A program made the translations under genes and the position numbers. From Methyloligella sp. (lineage in GTDB: Bacteria > Pseudomonadota > Alphaproteobacteria > Rhizobiales > HXMU1428-3): a DNA stretch of 64,000 nt. Below, piece after piece: positions 60,584-64,000 of this stretch. The DNA is taken from assembly GCA_021604645.1 (NCBI GenBank), contig BQJJ01000014.1:30104-94103 (forward strand), given 5' to 3'. Under the pieces are notes generated by a model. It was not told the DNA's origin and made no database searches. It was given only the letters and a program-made list of their open reading frames with translations. The stretch's first letter is position 1. Every line of letters begins with the position of its first letter.

Positions 60584-60611
60584 TGCGGATGCTTTATGGG
60601 CATCTGAAGCA
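60584..60611 (+). repeat. ME hairpin before atpB
   Basis: TGC-GGATGC-TTTATGG-GCATCT-GAA-GCA, both tiers paired. It ends eight bases before the GGAG ribosome site of atpB, so it is part of the atpB leader. Confidence 0.7.
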
Positions 60612-60629
60612 CAGAGATGGAGATGCAAC

Positions 60630-61421
60630 GTGGCAAGTGAACAAGGCGGTTTAGACCCAATTCACCAGTTTGAAATTAAGACGTTATTTCCAATGGAATT
60701 TTTTGGTATTGATGCCTCTTTCACCAATTCAACACTATACATGGTGCTGGCTGTTGGTTTGAGCGCTGCTTTTCTTATCTTTAGCATGCGCGGTAGAGCT
60801 TTGGTACCAGGTCGCTGGCAATCCGTCGCTGAAATGATGTATGAATTTATCGCGAATCTCGTTCGTCAAATTCTGGGGTCTGAAGGAATGAAATTCTTCC
60901 CCCTCGTATTCACCCTCTTTATCTTTGTCCTTTTCTGTAACGTCATTGGTTTATTACCAACAGACCTATTTGGCATTATTCCTGTGCCACATGCTTTCAC
61001 TGTTACAAGTCACATCATCATAACCTTTGCGCTAGCTATGCTGGTAATGACGGTTGTAGTTGGTTACGGCTTCTTTAAGCATGGATTTGGATTTTTAAAA
61101 TTATTTATTCCTGATGTACCTGTCGTATTGTTGCCAATCTTGGTGCCGATTGAAGTAATCTCTTTCCTATCACGTCCTATTAGTCTATCTCTTCGTTTAT
61201 TCGCGAACATGTTAGCCGGTCACGTCGCAATGAAAGTGTTTGCTGGTTTTATCATCAGTCTTGGATCGTTAGGAACATTAGGCGTGTTGGCAACTGTCAT
61301 GCCTTTTGCAATTGGTGTGGCATTAACCGCACTTGAGTTTTTGGTTGCGTTCTTGCAAGCCTTTGTGTTTGCAACGCTAACCTGCATTTATCTTCGGGAT
61401 GCTATGCACCCGTCGCACTAA
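60630..61421 (+). CDS. atpB: ATP synthase F0 subunit a
   Basis: A 263 aa membrane subunit forming the proton half-channels. The essential Arg189 lies in [13 protein letters not shown], with family helices throughout. Translation starts at GTG 60630, preceded by GGAG at seven bases. Operon neighbours: atpI upstream (gap of 170 bases containing two ME hairpins) and atpE downstream. Confidence 0.97.
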   Translation: MASEQGGLDPIHQFEIKTLFPMEFFGIDASFTNSTLYMVLAVGLSAAFLIFSMRGRALVPGRWQSVAEMMYEFIANLVRQILGSEGMKFFPLVFTLFIFVLFCNVIGLLPTDLFGIIPVPHAFTVTSHIIITFALAMLVMTVVVGYGFFKHGFGFLKLFIPDVPVVLLPILVPIEVISFLSRPISLSLRLFANMLAGHVAMKVFAGFIISLGSLGTLGVLATVMPFAIGVALTALEFLVAFLQAFVFATLTCIYLRDAMHPSH

Positions 61422-61529
61422 ATTTTTAAAAGTTTAGAGCATTTCAGCTAAGTGAAAAATAGATGAAATACTCTTTAAAGAATTCAATTTTAACGAATTA
61501 CAGCTATTTCGAAACTAAAGGAGCCTAAA

Positions 61530-61754
61530 ATGGAAGTTGAAGCAGCTAGATTTATTGGTGCTGGTATTGCGTGTCTCGGTATGGGCGGCGCAGGTATTGG
61601 TCTTGGTTTGATCTTTGGTAATTATCTTGCTGGTGCACTACGCAACCCTTCAGCAGCTCCAGGTCAATTTACAAACCTATTGCTTGGTTTTGCGTTGACT
61701 GAAGCACTTGGCATTTTCTCGCTTGTTATCGCGTTTCTAGCGCTATACGGCTAA
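61530..61754 (+). CDS. atpE: ATP synthase F0 subunit c
   Basis: A 74 aa double-helix proteolipid forming the rotor ring. The proton-carrying Glu58 is in [14 protein letters not shown]; the glycine-rich first helix [14 protein letters not shown] is typical. AAGGAG lies seven bases before the start. A strong terminator follows, so most transcripts may end here. Confidence 0.97.
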   Translation: MEVEAARFIGAGIACLGMGGAGIGLGLIFGNYLAGALRNPSAAPGQFTNLLLGFALTEALGIFSLVIAFLALYG

Positions 61755-61767
61755 GCCAAAAAATTCC

Positions 61768-61817
61768 AACTGGAGCTTTAGGGACAATTCCTTAAAGCTC
61801 CAGTTGTTTTTATTTTT
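61768..61817 (+). terminator. Strong terminator inside the F0 operon, after atpE
   Basis: AACTGGAGCTTTA and TAAAGCTCCAGTT form a 13 bp perfect stem, followed by GTTTTTATTTTT. It lies 14 bases after atpE and 240 bases before atpF'. It would favour excess subunit c transcript over b and b'. Confidence 0.85.
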
Positions 61818-62056
61818 ACGATTTTAAAAATCGAACAGCAACTTTGTGCTGAAATAGAATTAATCTAGGGTTTATCTTATTCATTAAAAACCGAGATCAT
61901 TCTGTTAAAAGCAAAGACAAGAATTCTTAAAAGCCCTCGAAAAATCGAGAGGCAGACAAACACGTAAATCGTGTTAATCTAAAGAGACTTAGATATGTCG
62001 GGTGCTGAAATAAAGGTACATGACAGTGTCTAGTGACAAGCTTAGGATAAGTGACC
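61818..62056. other. Gap between atpE terminator and atpF'
   Basis: About 240 A+T-rich bases. It should hold a promoter for the atpF'-atpF pair; a weak TTGTGC-like and TAATCT-like element can be imagined, but no convincing one is marked. Confidence 0.35.
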
Positions 62057-62587
62057 GTGGCAGAACATAGCAATACTACTCACACTGAAGTCCCGGCAGA
62101 TGGCCATAAAGCGGTGTTCCCACCGTTCGATAGCTCAAAATTTGAAGCTCAACTTGTTTGGCTAGCCCTCACCTTCATCATTTTATACGTTGTAATTTCT
62201 CGTATGGCATTGCCACGCATTGGTGAAGTACTTGAAGAGCGCCAAGATCGTATCCAAAGAGATATGGATGAAGCCAATCGCTTAAAAGAAGAAACTGACA
62301 AAGCGATTGCAAATTACGAAGAAGCATTAGCAACAGCTAGGAAAAAAGCAAACGGTATCGCAGAAGAGACCCGCGCTAAGCTAAAAGCTGAAATCGACGC
62401 TGAGCAACAAGCTGTAGAAGATAAAATTAATAAAAAAGCTGAAAGTGCTGAGAACCGCATTGCCAAAGCTAAAGAAGAAGCTTTTGGAGAAGTGAGCAAA
62501 ATCGCACAAGCAACAACAGCAACGATTGTTGAAAAGCTAGTTGGAACAAAACCATCAGATCAAGATATTGAGCAAGCTTTAAAATAA
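62057..62587 (+). CDS. atpF': ATP synthase F0 subunit b'
   Basis: A 176 aa peripheral stalk subunit of the b' type found in alphaproteobacteria and phototrophs. One N-terminal transmembrane helix (about residues 25-50, FEAQLVWLALTFIILYVVIS) is followed by a long charged coiled coil rich in Glu/Lys/Ala. A GTG start at 62057 is chosen, with AGGA nine bases before; a GTG at 62051 is too close to it. Confidence 0.94.
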   Translation: MAEHSNTTHTEVPADGHKAVFPPFDSSKFEAQLVWLALTFIILYVVISRMALPRIGEVLEERQDRIQRDMDEANRLKEETDKAIANYEEALATARKKANGIAEETRAKLKAEIDAEQQAVEDKINKKAESAENRIAKAKEEAFGEVSKIAQATTATIVEKLVGTKPSDQDIEQALK

Positions 62588-62652
62588 GCAAAAGACCCAA
62601 AAAACGGTATAACGATTGTTCAAACACAAGATCTTAAGAAAGGTCGCAAAAA

Positions 62653-63144
62653 ATGAGTATTTTCGCTGACGCATCCACATGGGTCTCTATTTTCTTTTTC
62701 ACATTTGTAGCCATTCTGGTTTGGAAAAAAGTACCTGACCTAATTGGTGAAGCTTTAGATAAGCGCTCAGCTGACATTCAAAAAGAGTTGGATGAAGCAC
62801 GCAAACTTCGTGAAGAAGCACAGCACATTTTGGCCGAGTACCAAAGAAAAGCAAGAGAAGCAGAACAAGAAGCTGAAAGCATTGTTGCTCAAGCAAAAAA
62901 AGAATCAGAAAATTTTGCTAAAGAAACACGAGAAAAATTAGAAGAAACATTAGAGCGTCGCTCAAAAGCAGCTGACCTAAAAATCGTTCAGGCTGAAGCC
63001 AAAGCAGTAGAAGAAGTAAGAACAGCTGCCATTGATGCAGCAGTTAAAGCGTCTGAAACACTACTAGCTGGTCAGGCAACAGGCTCTAAAGGTGATGACT
63101 TGATTAACCAATCAATCTCTGAATTGAAAGATCGTATGAATTAA
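62653..63144 (+). CDS. atpF: ATP synthase F0 subunit b
   Basis: A 163 aa peripheral stalk subunit: a short N-terminal membrane helix (about residues 10-28, VSIFFFTFVAILVWKKVPDL), then a coiled coil with heptads of Ala/Glu/Lys. AAGG lies nine bases before the start codon. It ends at an intrinsic terminator; F1 genes are not in the window, consistent with their separate location in this group. Confidence 0.95.
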   Translation: MSIFADASTWVSIFFFTFVAILVWKKVPDLIGEALDKRSADIQKELDEARKLREEAQHILAEYQRKAREAEQEAESIVAQAKKESENFAKETREKLEETLERRSKAADLKIVQAEAKAVEEVRTAAIDAAVKASETLLAGQATGSKGDDLINQSISELKDRMN

Positions 63145-63172
63145 TTTTCAGATCTTAAAATTAATAATTTCG

Positions 63173-63206
63173 AACCGGGTTCTAGAGATAGAGCCCGGTT
63201 TTTTAT
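63173..63206 (+). terminator. Terminator of the F0 operon
   Basis: AACCGGGTTCT and AGAGCCCGGTT (one G-U pair) form a stem of about 11 bp followed by TTTTTTATTG. Confidence 0.88.
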
Positions 63207-63277
63207 TGTGTTGAGTTTTTTCTTTTCAATGAATGAGATAAAATGCAAATGAAAAAGCATATAATGGATGAATTATC

Positions 63278-63667
63278 ATGACTGAGAAAACTGACAATGA
63301 ACGTTTCGAAAGAGGCCATGCCCTTTTAAACAAAATTCACGGCACTACAGGCAAAAATGTATTGGAAGGTATTAGTGAAATCTCGCCAGATCTAAGCAAG
63401 TTCATCACAGAATATGCCTTTGGTGACATTTACTCAAGGGAAGTTTTAGGGTTAAGAGAAAGACAAATCGCCACCATCGCGTCTCTCATCACTTTAGGTG
63501 ATGCTGCGTCAGAATTAAAAGTCCATATGAAAGCGGGACTAAATGTAGGGCTTACCAAAGAGGAAATCATTGAGATTATCTTACAAATGAGCCTCTATGC
63601 CGGTTTCCCTAGAGCAATTCATGCCATAAAAACCGCTAAAGAAGTTTTTGATGAACTAAAAGAATAA
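63278..63667 (+). CDS. Carboxymuconolactone decarboxylase-family protein
   Basis: A 129 aa helical protein of the CMD family, resembling the aromatic-degradation type: FGDIYSREVLGLRERQIATIASLITLGDAASELKVHMKAGLNVGLT (residues about 49-93, in parts) and the terminal FPRAIHAIKTAKEVF. It has no cysteine, so it is not an AhpD-like CxxC reductase. It could be a decarboxylase of the beta-ketoadipate route or another CMD enzyme; no pathway partners lie next to it. Confidence 0.88.
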   Translation: MTEKTDNERFERGHALLNKIHGTTGKNVLEGISEISPDLSKFITEYAFGDIYSREVLGLRERQIATIASLITLGDAASELKVHMKAGLNVGLTKEEIIEIILQMSLYAGFPRAIHAIKTAKEVFDELKE

Positions 63668-63674
63668 TCCCCCC

Positions 63675-63725
63675 AAAAAAAACGCCAGACCAATTTATGC
63701 ATAGAAGCGTAAATCTGATCTGGCG
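63675..63725 (-). terminator. Minus-strand terminator of the right-edge gene
   Basis: CGCCAGA/TCTGGCG with an inner ATTTATGC/GCGTAAAT arm forms a long hairpin, followed on the minus strand by TTTTTTTTGGGGGG. It lies about 150 bases downstream of the partial gene ending at 63874. Confidence 0.7.
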
Positions 63726-63740
63726 ATTTAGAAAAAACAT

Positions 63741-63787
63741 AGCGTGTCACCTAAAAGTGGATTCCGGTTTTAGGAAAATGACACGCT
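63741..63787. repeat. Rhizobial-style intergenic palindrome
   Basis: AGCGTGTCA pairs with TGACACGCT (9 bp), with an inner CCTAAAA/TTTTAGG arm and GTGGATTCCGG in the loop. The AAAGTGG-N3-CCGGTTTT core is a pattern found between genes throughout Rhizobiales. It is unrelated to PE and ME. Confidence 0.7.
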
Positions 63788-63873
63788 TTAAACATAGACC
63801 CAGCCAAAATTCGTCTGAGGGGGAGGGAGGGGGGGTAAAATCTCAGCCCGATCTATATTTAAAAACTCTGTGC

Positions 63874-64000
63874 TTACGGAAGCTCAGGGTAAGTAATGCC
63901 ATGAGCATTATCAAAAGTTTCAGGGTACTGAATGCCAAAAGTATTTTCAGTCTCTCCAGTCACAGGAATACCAAATGTAGAGTTGTCACCAGCAAACGCT
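63874..64000 (-). CDS. 3' end of a gene of unknown product (truncated by the window)
   Basis: A minus-strand frame is open from the right edge to a TAA at 63876-63874, giving about 42 codons that end NTFGIQYPETFDNAHGITYP-ELP. The segment has repeated TFGIPVTG and TFGIQYPE units (about 12 residues apart), so the protein may have a short-repeat C-terminus. Family not recognised. The downstream terminator supports a real gene. Confidence 0.55.
   Translation of the reverse strand, partial: AFAGDNSTFGIPVTGETENTFGIQYPETFDNAHGITYPELP

Overview
The window reads as chromosome of an AT-rich alphaproteobacterium, most likely of the order Hyphomicrobiales (Rhizobiales). The support is gene content and order: hslV/hslU; hisB-DUF2628-hisH-hisA-(insert)-hisF-hisE-coaA; nth next to a DUF2244 gene; carD, fdxA, an S4 protein and a SUV3-like helicase in one block; DUF3108-rpmB-phytase-like esterase-cobT-cobS-J protein-bolA; and an F0 operon atpI-atpB-atpE-atpF'-atpF. 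The species cannot be named from the sequence.

Layout. 1-2.8 kb: proteolytic HslVU on the minus strand with a membrane gene between its two subunits and an RpoH-type promoter candidate. 3.1-11.5 kb: histidine biosynthesis and pantothenate kinase, broken by two orphan genes and a hydrolase-OsmC fusion. 11.5-20.2 kb: adenosine kinase, endonuclease III, a 2-hydroxyacid dehydrogenase, a VWA protein and GTP cyclohydrolase II. 20.5-29.3 kb: an iron-type locus (two imelysins, a di-haem oxidoreductase, DUF1513, a porin) read leftward from a divergent control region. That region is flanked by two paralogous small proteins sharing a CPALxAC motif, each behind a duplicated leader and short ORF. 29.9-40.7 kb: aldehyde dehydrogenase with DUF779, alkB, a LysR regulator, a short sugar transferase, an ABC exporter, an RNA methyltransferase and tRNA-Arg(CCT). 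41-51 kb: a nuclease-like protein, carD, fdxA, the helicase and msrA. 51-64 kb: rpmB, the cobaltochelatase genes and the F0 sector.

The most unusual content lies between genes. Fifteen copies of a roughly 115-125 bp element (called PE here) share fixed boxes: ACGAAGAAGGAG at the 5' end, GGACAT, CCTCGGAGGC, and AATAGCCGTGAGAGA at the 3' end. These alternate with hairpins whose arm sequences differ between copies while the pairing is kept. A second, about 30 bp, two-tier hairpin (called ME) occurs about 26 times. It stands alone, often at a stop codon, is nested inside PE copies, or forms a three-unit tandem array. A third 42 bp palindrome (called IC) is nested in two PE copies. Fourteen of the fifteen PE copies and every ME seen lie on the plus strand whatever the direction of the flanking genes. 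I do not recognise these families. They resemble REP/BIME or rhizobial mosaic elements in style, and are the best candidate here for something undescribed. All functional statements about them are inference.
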